A DNA stretch of 64,000 nucleotides. Origin: Bacillota bacterium (GTDB lineage: Bacteria; Bacillota; UBA5301; Bu52). A model generated the notes under the pieces. That model did not search any database, was not told the DNA's origin, and was given only the letters and a program-made list of their open reading frames with translations. Location: contig JADBKO010000011.1 of assembly GCA_014896355.1 (NCBI GenBank), positions 22,619 to 86,618 on the forward strand. The letters are read 5' to 3'. Shown one piece after another: positions 44,842 to 52,427 of the stretch (its first letter is position 1; every line of letters starts with the position of its first letter). A program made the translations under genes and the position numbers.

Positions 44842-45301
44842 GCTTGATCCCGGTCAGTTGGGTCACAGAAGGGGGCGGTTCTTCCGGTGGCGCCGTGCTG
44901 ATGAAGCGGAGGAAAGCACTCCGGGCCTCGGGCGAGGTGAGGTAGGCGAGAAGCCGGCGGATGCCCATGACGACCCTGGGCGACAGGTAGTGCTCCATGG
45001 ACTCCACTTCTTCGGCCACGTCGCAATCCACGCCCAGCAGGCTGACGAAATCCCGCAGGACCTTATTGCGGGTGGCCAGGTAGCTGCCGACCTCCCGGCC
45101 CCGCTCCGTCAGGGCAGCCTCCTCGTAGGCCTGGTAGTCCACGTAGCCGTCGGCGCTCAGCCGTTTCAGGGCATTGGTCACCGACGGGAGCGAGACGTTG
45201 AGGCGGTTCGCCAGATCCGAGGGGCGGGCCTTGCCGTGTTCCTGGCACAGCCGGTAGGTTTCCTCCAGATAGTCCTCCAGGCTCGGTGTCAGCACTGCCA
45301 T
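44756..45301 (-). CDS. mntR: DtxR/MntR-family manganese-responsive repressor
   Basis: A 181-residue metalloregulator. The N-terminal winged helix runs LTPSLEDYLEETYRLCQEHG to LSADGYVDYQAYEEAALTER. Metal ligands corresponding to B. subtilis Asp8, Glu11, Glu99, Glu102 and His103 are present as Asp10, Glu13, Glu100, Glu103 and His104. The ligand equivalent to His77 is Asn79 (ATRNKVLRDF). The C-terminus is about 35 residues longer than usual, Arg-rich, and encoded opposite the mntH 3' end (86-bp convergent overlap). The ATG at 45301 matches the family N-terminus; a TTG at 45322 is an alternative. Confidence 0.88.
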   Translation of the reverse strand: MAVLTPSLEDYLEETYRLCQEHGKARPSDLANRLNVSLPSVTNALKRLSADGYVDYQAYEEAALTERGREVGSYLATRNKVLRDFVSLLGVDCDVAEEVESMEHYLSPRVVMGIRRLLAYLTSPEARSAFLRFISTAPPEEPPPSVTQLTGIKLMRRFGGKVRRRGPPATRSTATARARTR

Positions 45302-45542
45302 CCCCCCCTCGGCCTGTAACAATCATATTCGGCCCCCACCAGAAGTTCACCGCATCCGAACTTTTTCTAACCTTGGCGGCGGGGCAAGGCTGCCTCTTGA
45401 GGAGGGAGGAATCCGGGCCGTCCTGGCCGAATTTGAACTGGCCGAACTTGAAATCGTTGCCCGGTTTCCCCCATTGGCGCCCTGTTTTTCCCCAGCGGCC
45501 GCTGGGCTATCGCGCTGTGTTACCCGGACAGGAGGTCACACC

Positions 45543-46400
45543 TTGTCGAAGTGCACACTGCAGCCCGCCCCGGGCGTTTGGGTTCAGACCAGCAATCTGT
45601 GGGACATCAACAGCGTCGTGATCGCGGGGACCGGTCCCGAACCGACGGCCACCGTGGTGGTGGACCCGGCCTGGTTCCCAGAGGAGATCGCGGAGCTGCA
45701 GGCCCTCGCCGCCGCCACGCCGGCCGGGCGCGCTACCCACGTGCTGTTCACCCATGGCGACTACGACCACGTGGTGGGCTGGCAGGATTTCCCGGGCAGC
45801 ACGCTGATCGCCCACCCCCGGGCCGCCCGGCGCGACGCGGCTGCAACGGAACAGCACATCGCCGCCTTGGACCGGCGCAATGGCACAGTCCGCCCGCGCC
45901 CCTATCGCTATGCCCCTGCTGCTGCGTTTACGTCGCCGGCATCCCTCGACCTGGGCGGCGAGACCATCCTGTTCTTCCCTGCTCCCGGCCATCAGGCCGA
46001 TGGCCTGTTTGCCGTCCTGCCGCAGCGGCATCTGCTGGTGGCGGGGGATTACCTCTCGGACGAGGAGTTTCCTTTCATCTACGACTCTTTGGCTCATTAC
46101 CGGTCGACGCTGCTGCTGGCGCGGGAACTGTGCCAGAAATACGGCATCGAGCAGGAGATCCCCGGCCACGGCCATATTGCCGCCTCCAGCGCGGAGATCG
46201 AATACCGCATCCGCACCGATCTGGACTACCTGGACCGGCTGGAGGCCGCGGTGGCTCAGGCCAAGGTGGATGGATTGGACGTCCGGCAGGCCATCGACCG
46301 GCTGCAGGATTTCACCTTCCGCGGTGAGCCCATATCCGGGTTGGCTGCCGCGCATGCCGACAATATCCGGCTCCTCTACGGTGAGAAGGTGGAAGAGTAG
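45543..46400 (+). CDS. Metallo-beta-lactamase-fold hydrolase
   Basis: A 285-residue MBL-fold protein. The metal motif reads FTHGDYDHVVGW (His71, Asp73, Asp75, His76), so the second His of the usual HxHxDH is Asp, a variant found in some MBL subfamilies. Downstream ligands are plausible in FPAPGHQADGLFAV, VAGDYLSDEEFP and the terminal PGHGHI. TTG at 45543 is supported by AGGAGGT six bases upstream and aligns with the start of the fold. It is a single gene, convergent with the toxin gene. Substrate unknown. Confidence 0.85.
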   Translation: MSKCTLQPAPGVWVQTSNLWDINSVVIAGTGPEPTATVVVDPAWFPEEIAELQALAAATPAGRATHVLFTHGDYDHVVGWQDFPGSTLIAHPRAARRDAAATEQHIAALDRRNGTVRPRPYRYAPAAAFTSPASLDLGGETILFFPAPGHQADGLFAVLPQRHLLVAGDYLSDEEFPFIYDSLAHYRSTLLLARELCQKYGIEQEIPGHGHIAASSAEIEYRIRTDLDYLDRLEAAVAQAKVDGLDVRQAIDRLQDFTFRGEPISGLAAAHADNIRLLYGEKVEE

Positions 46401-46476
46401 CCGGGCTGCCGACGCCTACATTCCTGAGCAGCATTCCTGAGCCCCCTCTGGGCGAAAGTCAGGTTGCCGGAAACTC

Positions 46477-46911
46477 TCAGGCGGCGTCCTCATGGCACAG
46501 GTGTGATCTATGGGACAACTGTGAACCCCATCTGGGCAAAATGACGGTCAGCGCCGCTTGGACGGACAGATCCCGCATAAGTGCGAAGCTGGTGCAATCT
46601 GTGAAGGAAAGGTCTTTGCCCGGGGAACGAACGAACAAGGTCCAAGCCTCTTGCCAGTGGCTTGACGAGACCGGGACAATTCGTACTACTTTACTGGCCA
46701 GAACCTGCCTGCCGAATCGCACCGCATCTGCGTGCCCAAGGCGCATGCGTAGCAGCGTCAAGGTTTCGGCCAGGACAAAATCTGAGGTGTACAGCAGGCC
46801 TAAGGTGCCCGCCAGAGACTCCCAGTATCTCTTGGCCTCGGGATGATGTCGATCGGAGCGGTCAAAGACCGCGCACCAGCCGGATGTGTCGACGAAGACA
46901 GGCTGCTTCAC
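46477..46911 (-). CDS. vapC: PIN-domain toxin VapC, probably frameshifted near the C-terminus
   Basis: PIN-domain ribonuclease toxin of a type II toxin-antitoxin system. Acidic active-site residues Asp8 (VFVDTSGW), Glu49 (LAETLTLL) and Asp105 (SFTDCTSFALM) are present. After LSVQAALT the frame changes: the read frame continues VILPRWGSQL. A shift of one base would give DRHFAQMGFTVVP and a stop at 46508, the usual PIN C-terminus with the fourth conserved Asp. The shift falls on TGACC at about 46542-46549. The toxin is therefore probably inactive or altered. It overlaps the antitoxin by 4 bp. Confidence 0.8.
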   Translation of the reverse strand: MKQPVFVDTSGWCAVFDRSDRHHPEAKRYWESLAGTLGLLYTSDFVLAETLTLLRMRLGHADAVRFGRQVLASKVVRIVPVSSSHWQEAWTLFVRSPGKDLSFTDCTSFALMRDLSVQAALTVILPRWGSQLSHRSHLCHEDAA

Positions 46912-47204
46912 TGCGCGGCCCCCGCCTTCTTCCGGGTGTTTTTTGCAGGCCGCCCTGCCGGTGCGCCTTGGGCCTCTCCGTACAGATACTGGTCATGGCG
47001 GGTCGAAAGGTCGCTTTCTGCGCCGGCGGCGTTGCCCGCGATCCGCCAGATTGGGTCCTCCGGCTTGGGACTGGCGGCTTCGCTTTCGGTGAAGTAGCGG
47101 TCCAGCGATTCCCGAATCTGCTCGGCCATGGATTTGCCTGTGGCGGACGCCCGCTCTTTCAGCCGGCGGTAGAGGTCTTCCGGAAGATAGATGCAGGCTT
47201 GCAT
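46908..47204 (-). CDS. Ribbon-helix-helix antitoxin (VapB/CopG-like)
   Basis: A ~98-residue DNA-binding antitoxin. The N-terminal ribbon-helix-helix is visible in MQACIYLPEDLYRRLKERAS and GKSMAEQIRESLDRYF. The remaining half is polar and probably disordered (toxin-binding), ending in a Lys/Arg-rich tail. It overlaps the VapC start by 4 bp, the usual antitoxin-first order. The start at 47204 is the first Met before the fold; 47231 is possible since no clear ribosome site is seen. Confidence 0.8.
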   Translation of the reverse strand: MQACIYLPEDLYRRLKERASATGKSMAEQIRESLDRYFTESEAASPKPEDPIWRIAGNAAGAESDLSTRHDQYLYGEAQGAPAGRPAKNTRKKAGAAQ

Positions 47205-47314
47205 TTGCCGAGCTGGTTTCCATCGCCCCATAAATGGTGAAAAGTGGCGCAAGGTTTACTTCGGCTTGCTGGCAGGAATTCGGACAGCAACAGCGAAAAA
47301 AGGTCAGAGATTCA

Positions 47315-47347
47315 GTTGACTAGTCAACCGTTCGAATGGTCAACTAG
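47315..47347. promoter_or_regulatory. Palindromic operator upstream of the HutC-type regulator
   Basis: GTTGACTAGTCAAC (47315-47328) is a perfect 14-bp palindrome. A further half-site, GTCAACTAG, follows at 47339-47347. HutC-subfamily GntR proteins bind short palindromes of this kind at their own promoters. The sequence includes TTGACT, which could serve as a -35 element, so binding would block transcription. The regulator gene starts 31 bp downstream. Confidence 0.65.
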
Positions 47348-47377
47348 ATCTCCTCCGGACCGGAAGGAGGACCCCGG

Positions 47378-48109
47378 ATGGCCGTGAACCGCAAGGACCC
47401 CTTGCCTCTGTATTGCCAGATCAAGGCATCCCTGCTTTCCCGCATCGAGGCTCTGGAGCCCGGCACCCAGATTGAGCCCGAGATGAGGCTGGCACAGAAA
47501 TACCAGGTGAGCCGGGGGACTGTCAAACAAGCGATCCAGGATCTGGTGACCGAGGGGGTGCTCTACAGGATTCAGGGCAAAGGCACGTTTGTGGCGCAGC
47601 CGAAAATCCAGCGCTCCTTCCAGGAACTCCCGAGCTTCAGCGAGGACATCTGGCGGCGGGGATTCCAACCCGGGATGCGGCTCATAGAGCTCGTCAGCCT
47701 GCCCGCACCCAGCAAGGTAGGCGCCGCTTTGAGGCTGTCCGCCCATGCGTACGTGTGGAAACTGAGCCGGGTGCGATTGGCTGACGGGGAGCCCATCGCC
47801 TGGGTCATCTCCTATCTGCCGTATGCGATGTTTGATGATCTCGAGGAAAAGGATCTCAAAGGTTCACTATATGCACTTTTGGAGGAGCGGTACCACAAAA
47901 GGCCCGCTTGGGCTCACGACACCTACACCGCCGTCAATGCCACGACCCAGGTGGCTCAACTCCTCAAGGTCGCAAAAGGGACGGCGATCATCTATTCGGA
48001 GCGGACTGCCTTTCTGCCCGACGGCAGCCCCGTTGAGTTCGTGGAAAGCTACGTGCGCGGCGACCGGTTCGTCATTCACGTAGACATCAACCACTCCGGC
48101 AAAGACTGA
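47378..48109 (+). CDS. GntR-family transcriptional regulator, HutC/UTRA subfamily
   Basis: A 243-residue repressor. The winged HTH (about 5-75) includes LPLYCQIKASLLSRIEALEP and KYQVSRGTVKQAIQDLVTEG, then the hallmark YRIQGKGTFVA. The C-terminal UTRA effector domain (about 90-235) holds KLSRVRLADGEPIAWVISYL and YSERTAFLPDGSPVEFVESY. GGAAGGAGG precedes the ATG. A palindrome immediately upstream suggests autoregulation, and the kinase and TIM-barrel genes downstream are the likely targets. The effector is probably a sugar or sugar phosphate. Confidence 0.93.
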   Translation: MAVNRKDPLPLYCQIKASLLSRIEALEPGTQIEPEMRLAQKYQVSRGTVKQAIQDLVTEGVLYRIQGKGTFVAQPKIQRSFQELPSFSEDIWRRGFQPGMRLIELVSLPAPSKVGAALRLSAHAYVWKLSRVRLADGEPIAWVISYLPYAMFDDLEEKDLKGSLYALLEERYHKRPAWAHDTYTAVNATTQVAQLLKVAKGTAIIYSERTAFLPDGSPVEFVESYVRGDRFVIHVDINHSGKD

Positions 48110-48250
48110 CGCGTGCGGGCAGACGCTCGCCGAGCCGGCAAGGAGCGTCCAGCGGCGAAGATCGGCGTGTACAGGCAAGGATTGACGCGTCCGCCGGGTT
48201 TAGACTCCAGCGGCGCAGTGAGCCCTCACCATCCAGAGGAGGCAGCTCAG

Positions 48251-49813
48251 ATGGGACTCGTGCTCGGCATCGATCTGGGGACTTCCGGTGTAAAATGCAT
48301 CGCCATTGACCACGAGGCAAGAGTGGTCGCCAGGGCGTCAGCGGGCTACCCGCTTCTGCTCCCGCGTCCAGGATGGATCGAGCAGAATCCGGAGGACTGG
48401 TGGAAAGCCACTTGTCAGGCCGTGAAAGCATGCCTGCAGCAGATTCCGGATGCCCAGGCCAATGTGGAAGCGGTAGGCCTTTCCGGCCACATGAGCGGGC
48501 TGGTGCTGCTGGATCGTACCGGGAAGCCGGTCCGCCCCTGCATTCTCTTGGCCGACAGCCGGTCCATGGAGGAAACGTCTTGGCTGGCGACCCATCTCGG
48601 AGACGAGATTGCCAGGCGGACCGGAAACGTCCCTCTGGATGCCTTCCTGGCACCCAAGTTGCTGTGGGTCAAGCGCCACGAGCCAGCCGCATACAACGGC
48701 GCCAGCTGGGTCCTCTTTCCAAAGGACTACATCCGCTATCGTCTCACGGGCCGGTTCGCCACGGAGCCGACGGACGCAGGAAACAGCCTGTTTTATCGGT
48801 ATGAGGCAGCGGATCCGGCAGGCAGTTGGGATGAAGAGATGGTTTCCTGGATGGGGCTGAACCTGCGCCTGCTCCCTCCACTGGTGCCCACCACTGCTGT
48901 GGCCGGGAAGGTGACTCGCGAGGCGGCCGAAAGCACGGGCCTGCCGGCGGGCACGCCAGTGGCTGCCGGCGGCGGAGATATGGCTTGCAGCGCAGTGGGC
49001 ACAGGAGCCACGGTCCCGGGCGTTGTAGCCGTGACCATCGGCACCGCTGCCCAGGTGGTGACGGTGGTCCCAGGCCCGTCGGCAGCCGGGCGCGGCCAGG
49101 TCACGTTCCATCCGCATGCGGTGCCGGGCGCCATGTACAGCATGGGCTCCATCCTCACGGGGGGCTTGGGAATGAGCTGGCTGGCAGGTGTCGCAAGCAG
49201 CGTCCGGCAGCCAAGCCCCCGGCCCGCCGCAGAACCGGCCGTGACGCCGGCAGACCTCGGCGACTTCGCTGCCCAGGTGCCGCCAGGCAGCGACGGGCTC
49301 TTGTGCCTCCCGTTTCTGGTGGGCCGGGGGAGCCCGGATTTCAACGCTCGGGTGCGGGGGGCGTGGATCGGCCTCAGTGGCAGCAAGGATTTCCGCCACC
49401 TGGCCCGCTCCGTCATGGAAGGGGTGGCGTTCAACCTCAAGGATTCGCTGCGGGTTTTCGAGGCCATGGGTATCCGGGTCTCCCGCATTCACATTGGCGG
49501 GGGCGGCGCTGCCAGCCCTGTCTGGCGCCAGATCCTCGCGGATGTGTTCAATCATCCGGTCCACCCACTTCAGGCGGCAGATGCGTCGGCCCTTGGTGCC
49601 GCGCTGGTGGCCGGTGTCGGCGCCGGGATATTCCCCAATGTCCAGGCTGCCGCTGAACGGGCTGTCCATGTGGGGCCTCCCGTCATGCCGCAACCGGAGT
49701 CTGTGAGCGTGTACAAAACCCTGTATGACGTTTATCTGCAGGCCTATGAGGCCCTCAAACCGGTATTTGCAGCTCTTGGCAATATTCTGGTGGAAGGGAA
49801 GATGTCTCGATGA
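48251..49813 (+). CDS. FGGY-family carbohydrate kinase (xylulokinase-like)
   Basis: A 520-residue cytoplasmic sugar kinase. The N-terminal phosphate-1 motif is LVLGIDLGTSGVKCIAID, with VGLSGHMSGLVLLD. The C-terminal signature IHIGGGGAASPVWRQILADV is the adenosine motif. The WIEQNPEDWW pattern is typical of xylulokinase-type FGGY members, but substrate specificity in this family is not predictable. The ATG at 48251 has GAGGAGG upstream. It overlaps the next gene by 4 bp, so kinase and TIM-barrel protein act together. Confidence 0.88.
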   Translation: MGLVLGIDLGTSGVKCIAIDHEARVVARASAGYPLLLPRPGWIEQNPEDWWKATCQAVKACLQQIPDAQANVEAVGLSGHMSGLVLLDRTGKPVRPCILLADSRSMEETSWLATHLGDEIARRTGNVPLDAFLAPKLLWVKRHEPAAYNGASWVLFPKDYIRYRLTGRFATEPTDAGNSLFYRYEAADPAGSWDEEMVSWMGLNLRLLPPLVPTTAVAGKVTREAAESTGLPAGTPVAAGGGDMACSAVGTGATVPGVVAVTIGTAAQVVTVVPGPSAAGRGQVTFHPHAVPGAMYSMGSILTGGLGMSWLAGVASSVRQPSPRPAAEPAVTPADLGDFAAQVPPGSDGLLCLPFLVGRGSPDFNARVRGAWIGLSGSKDFRHLARSVMEGVAFNLKDSLRVFEAMGIRVSRIHIGGGGAASPVWRQILADVFNHPVHPLQAADASALGAALVAGVGAGIFPNVQAAAERAVHVGPPVMPQPESVSVYKTLYDVYLQAYEALKPVFAALGNILVEGKMSR

Positions 49814-51090
49814 ATCCGCTACAGACGAAGGCGCTACAGAACTCGATGTGGACTTATCCGTGGGACGTTCTGGATCTGGGCCCTGACCAGGTAGTGGAAG
49901 AGATCACGCAGCAAGCGGGAGTCGGTGGAATCAGCTTGGCCGCTGTGTACCATGCAGGCCGCTTCCTGCAGCCTCGCAGCCCCAAGCGGCACGTCTATTT
50001 TCCAGAGGACGGCACGGTATACTTCCACGTGACGCCATCTGCATACGAGAGGATCCGGATTCAGCCCAAGGTGGCCAGCCTCCTGGAGCAGGGAGACGCG
50101 CTGCGCATGTTGCAGGAAAGGGCTGAGAAAAAGGGCTTTCGCTTGAACGCCTGGGTGGTGGGACTCCACAACACCCGCATCGGCATGGCCTATCCAGATG
50201 TCACCGTTCAGAACGCATTCGGGGACCACTACTATTACAACCTGTGCCCGAGCCAGCCCGACGCACGCCAGTATGTCACCACGCTTCTCCGTGACCTGAC
50301 AACTCATTACGAGCTGAGCGCCGTGGAGCTGGAGTCCTTCAACTACATGGGGTATTATCACGAGTTTCATCATGAAAAGGACGGCGTGGGGCTGACGGAG
50401 CGGGATCAGTTCTTGTTGTCTCTGTGCTTTTGCGACCGGTGTAAGCAAGAAGCCAGAAAGCAGGGGGTCCCCATTGACCTGGCTCAAGCCACCGTACGGA
50501 GGTGGCTGGAGGAATCCCTGAACCGGCCTGTGCCGGCGCCGGACCCCGGCTTTTCCCGCCAAGGTCTGGAGCAGTTCGGAAGCCACCCGGAAGTATTCGA
50601 ATACCTGCAATGGCGCGCTGGTGTGGTGACTTCGTTGATCCAGGAAATCCGTGACGCGGTGCCGGTCCGCACGGACGTGTATTTCCTGAGCCTTCTGACC
50701 CCGCAGCAATCCTGGCTTTTTGGCGTGGATTTCTCGGCCATCGCCAAGGTTGCCGACGGCATTGTGGTCTGCTGCTACGATTCATCTCCGGCCCAGGTGG
50801 AGGCGGACATGAAGGCGTCGGTGGACCAGGTCAAGGGCCCGGGCTTCTGCGGCCATGGCGCGGGCCACAAGGGGCCGGAGGCGCAAGAGGGGGCTGACAC
50901 ACGCAAGAGAGTTTTCACCGGCTTGCGTGTGTTCTATCCGGAGGTGCACGACGGCCAGGAGCTGGCCGAGAAAGTCTCCGGGGCGGTGCGGGCCGGATCG
51001 GACGGGTTTGTCTTCTACAACTACGGGCTGATTCCGGCGCCGCGTCTGCGCTGGGTCAAAGACAGCCTCGACAGAGCCCAGAAAGCCTAG
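49810..51090 (+). CDS. Uncharacterised TIM-barrel-like protein of a sugar operon
   Basis: A 426-residue cytoplasmic protein without a family I can name. The pattern of strands and acidic loops (LNAWVVGLHN, AVELESFNYMGYYHEFHH, VRTDVYFLSL, GFVFYNYGL) suggests a TIM barrel like glycoside hydrolases or sugar isomerases. A CFCDRC cluster near residues 202-207 follows the YHEFHHEKDG loop and resembles a Cys-rich metal or structural site seen in some glycosidase-like families. The start overlaps the FGGY kinase by 4 bp. It probably acts on the same sugar as the kinase, for example as an isomerase, epimerase or glycosidase. Confidence 0.6.
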   Translation: MNPLQTKALQNSMWTYPWDVLDLGPDQVVEEITQQAGVGGISLAAVYHAGRFLQPRSPKRHVYFPEDGTVYFHVTPSAYERIRIQPKVASLLEQGDALRMLQERAEKKGFRLNAWVVGLHNTRIGMAYPDVTVQNAFGDHYYYNLCPSQPDARQYVTTLLRDLTTHYELSAVELESFNYMGYYHEFHHEKDGVGLTERDQFLLSLCFCDRCKQEARKQGVPIDLAQATVRRWLEESLNRPVPAPDPGFSRQGLEQFGSHPEVFEYLQWRAGVVTSLIQEIRDAVPVRTDVYFLSLLTPQQSWLFGVDFSAIAKVADGIVVCCYDSSPAQVEADMKASVDQVKGPGFCGHGAGHKGPEAQEGADTRKRVFTGLRVFYPEVHDGQELAEKVSGAVRAGSDGFVFYNYGLIPAPRLRWVKDSLDRAQKA

Positions 51091-51230
51091 ATTGGGCCCA
51101 TGGAGCGTCAGTTACGCCCAAAGGGCTTAAACAGAGCCCAAAAGAGCTTGGGCTTAAGGAGATGGGATACGGTACCTGGCCTATCGCCCGCCCCGGGTCA
51201 AGGCGGCTCGTTTTCCCTTGTTTCTTCGCC

Positions 51231-51247
51231 TGATATATGATATATTA
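51231..51247. promoter_or_regulatory. FCD-type GntR operator in the regulator's own promoter
   Basis: TGATATATGATATATTA is an imperfect palindrome (TGATATAT and ATATATTA around a central G), strikingly AT-rich in GC-rich surroundings. A related element occurs upstream of the ABC transporter operon at 52284. It lies 20 bp before the regulator start and is a likely autoregulatory site. Confidence 0.6.
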
Positions 51248-51266
51248 CAACAAGGTGACGGGACGA

Positions 51267-51932
51267 ATGGAAGAGAAGATAACTGTTGGGAGCCTGGTCG
51301 AGCAGATTTACAAGATCCTGCACGACGATATTGTCAGCTTACGCCTTGCCCCGGGGCAGAAGTTAAGCGTTGACTCGCTGGTTCGAAGGTTCGGAGTCAG
51401 CCGGACGCCGGTGCGCGATGCTCTGAACATACTCGTGACCGATGGCCTGGTAACCTTGTCTCCGCGGGTAGGCTACTTCGTGGTCAGCCTGACTCCTTTA
51501 GACGTGGAGGAGATCTCAGACATCCGCAAGATGATCGAACTCTATGCCCTTCCAAGGGCCGTGCGGCAGATCACCCCCGCCGAGATTGGTAGGATGGAGC
51601 AAGAAACACGGCGGATTCAGCAGTTACCCGAATCAGAGCGGCGTCAAACCTTTGAACGCGTGGATCGTAGCTTTCACTTGGATCTTATCCGCCTGGCCGG
51701 AAACAAGCGTTTGGTTGAAATGTTCACCGAAATCAGCGCGTTCATCGACCTGATGAGACATTTGGACGTCCGGATCAATGATGCCCTGAACGAACACCTG
51801 GCAATCCTTCAAGCTATGCGCGAAGGGAATGAAGCAGCGGCCGCCAAACAGCTGGAGACTCACCTAGAGAACGTCAAGCACGCCGTCCTGACAAGATTTG
51901 CCGCTGAGGCTAAAGCCGGTCCGCGGCATTGA
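51267..51932 (+). CDS. GntR-family transcriptional regulator, FadR/FCD subfamily
   Basis: A 221-residue regulator. The winged HTH (about 8-70) includes LVEQIYKILHDDIVSLRLAP and SVDSLVRRFGVSRTPVRDAL. The all-helical FCD ligand domain spans about 80-210, with IRKMIELYALPRAVR, RSFHLDLIRLAGNKRLVEMF and the metal-type EHLAILQAMREG. Asp/His residues of the FCD metal site are present (RVDRSFH, NEHLAI). Such regulators respond to sugar acids or carboxylates, which fits the operon downstream. ATG at 51267 has AAGGTG upstream and avoids starting inside the operator. Confidence 0.92.
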   Translation: MEEKITVGSLVEQIYKILHDDIVSLRLAPGQKLSVDSLVRRFGVSRTPVRDALNILVTDGLVTLSPRVGYFVVSLTPLDVEEISDIRKMIELYALPRAVRQITPAEIGRMEQETRRIQQLPESERRQTFERVDRSFHLDLIRLAGNKRLVEMFTEISAFIDLMRHLDVRINDALNEHLAILQAMREGNEAAAAKQLETHLENVKHAVLTRFAAEAKAGPRH

Positions 51933-52427
51933 CCCGTTGCTTCTTGTACATTCGACGTGTTTTCAGCGCGGCTTGCTTTTCACTCTCCCGATGCCCGCTG
52001 TGCCGGACCCTCGCTTCATCCGGGCCGAAGAACATACCGCCTTATTCCACAGATTTCCGGACATGGGTTTCCACCCGTTCGTACGTGGCATCTTTTCTTT
52101 CTGTTGAGTCTTAATAGGGCGTTCGTAAGTCCCAGAGCAAGATCCTGGCGGGATTGGGACTGGTCAGGGCGCCGTGCTTTGGGCTTCTCGTGGTGCGTCT
52201 CCGGCAAGATTCTGGCGGAGGGATTGCGGGCTGCCACTTCATTTCCGTCCACGATCTATGGGAGATCCTCTTGTCCGACGTGATGATATGTGATATATCA
52301 TATACAGGAGGTTCATCCTGGGATCCCACTCGGGTCCGCGGGCTTGTCTGACCGGTTGTCCGCACCGTGAGGAGTTGTTGGGCCGGGATGGAACCCCAGA
52401 GTTTACGGGATGATGGAGGGAAAAAGG
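51933..52427 (+). promoter_or_regulatory. Leader of the ABC-transporter operon
   Basis: About 495 bp without a gene. It contains an inverted repeat AGTCCCA/TGGGACT (52128-52134, 52155-52161) and a pair of imperfect direct repeats (GCAAGATCCTGGCGG at 52137 and GCAAGATTCTGGCGG at 52204). It also holds the AT-rich GntR-type operator at 52284-52305, and near the end the GGAGGG ribosome site of the binding-protein gene. The promoter should lie near the operator. Confidence 0.5.
52284..52305. promoter_or_regulatory. FCD-type GntR operator upstream of the ABC transporter operon
   Basis: Contains the perfect palindrome TGATATATCA (52291-52300) within TGATATGTGATATATCATATAC. It shares the TGATATAT half-site with the element at 51231. 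Two matching sites in front of the regulator and of the transport operon indicate that the FCD regulator controls both. Confidence 0.7.

Noticed and set aside
48338..49693. A ~451-codon frame antisense to the FGGY kinase
   Set aside because: Same reasoning: the sense strand has all FGGY motifs and the antisense product has none.
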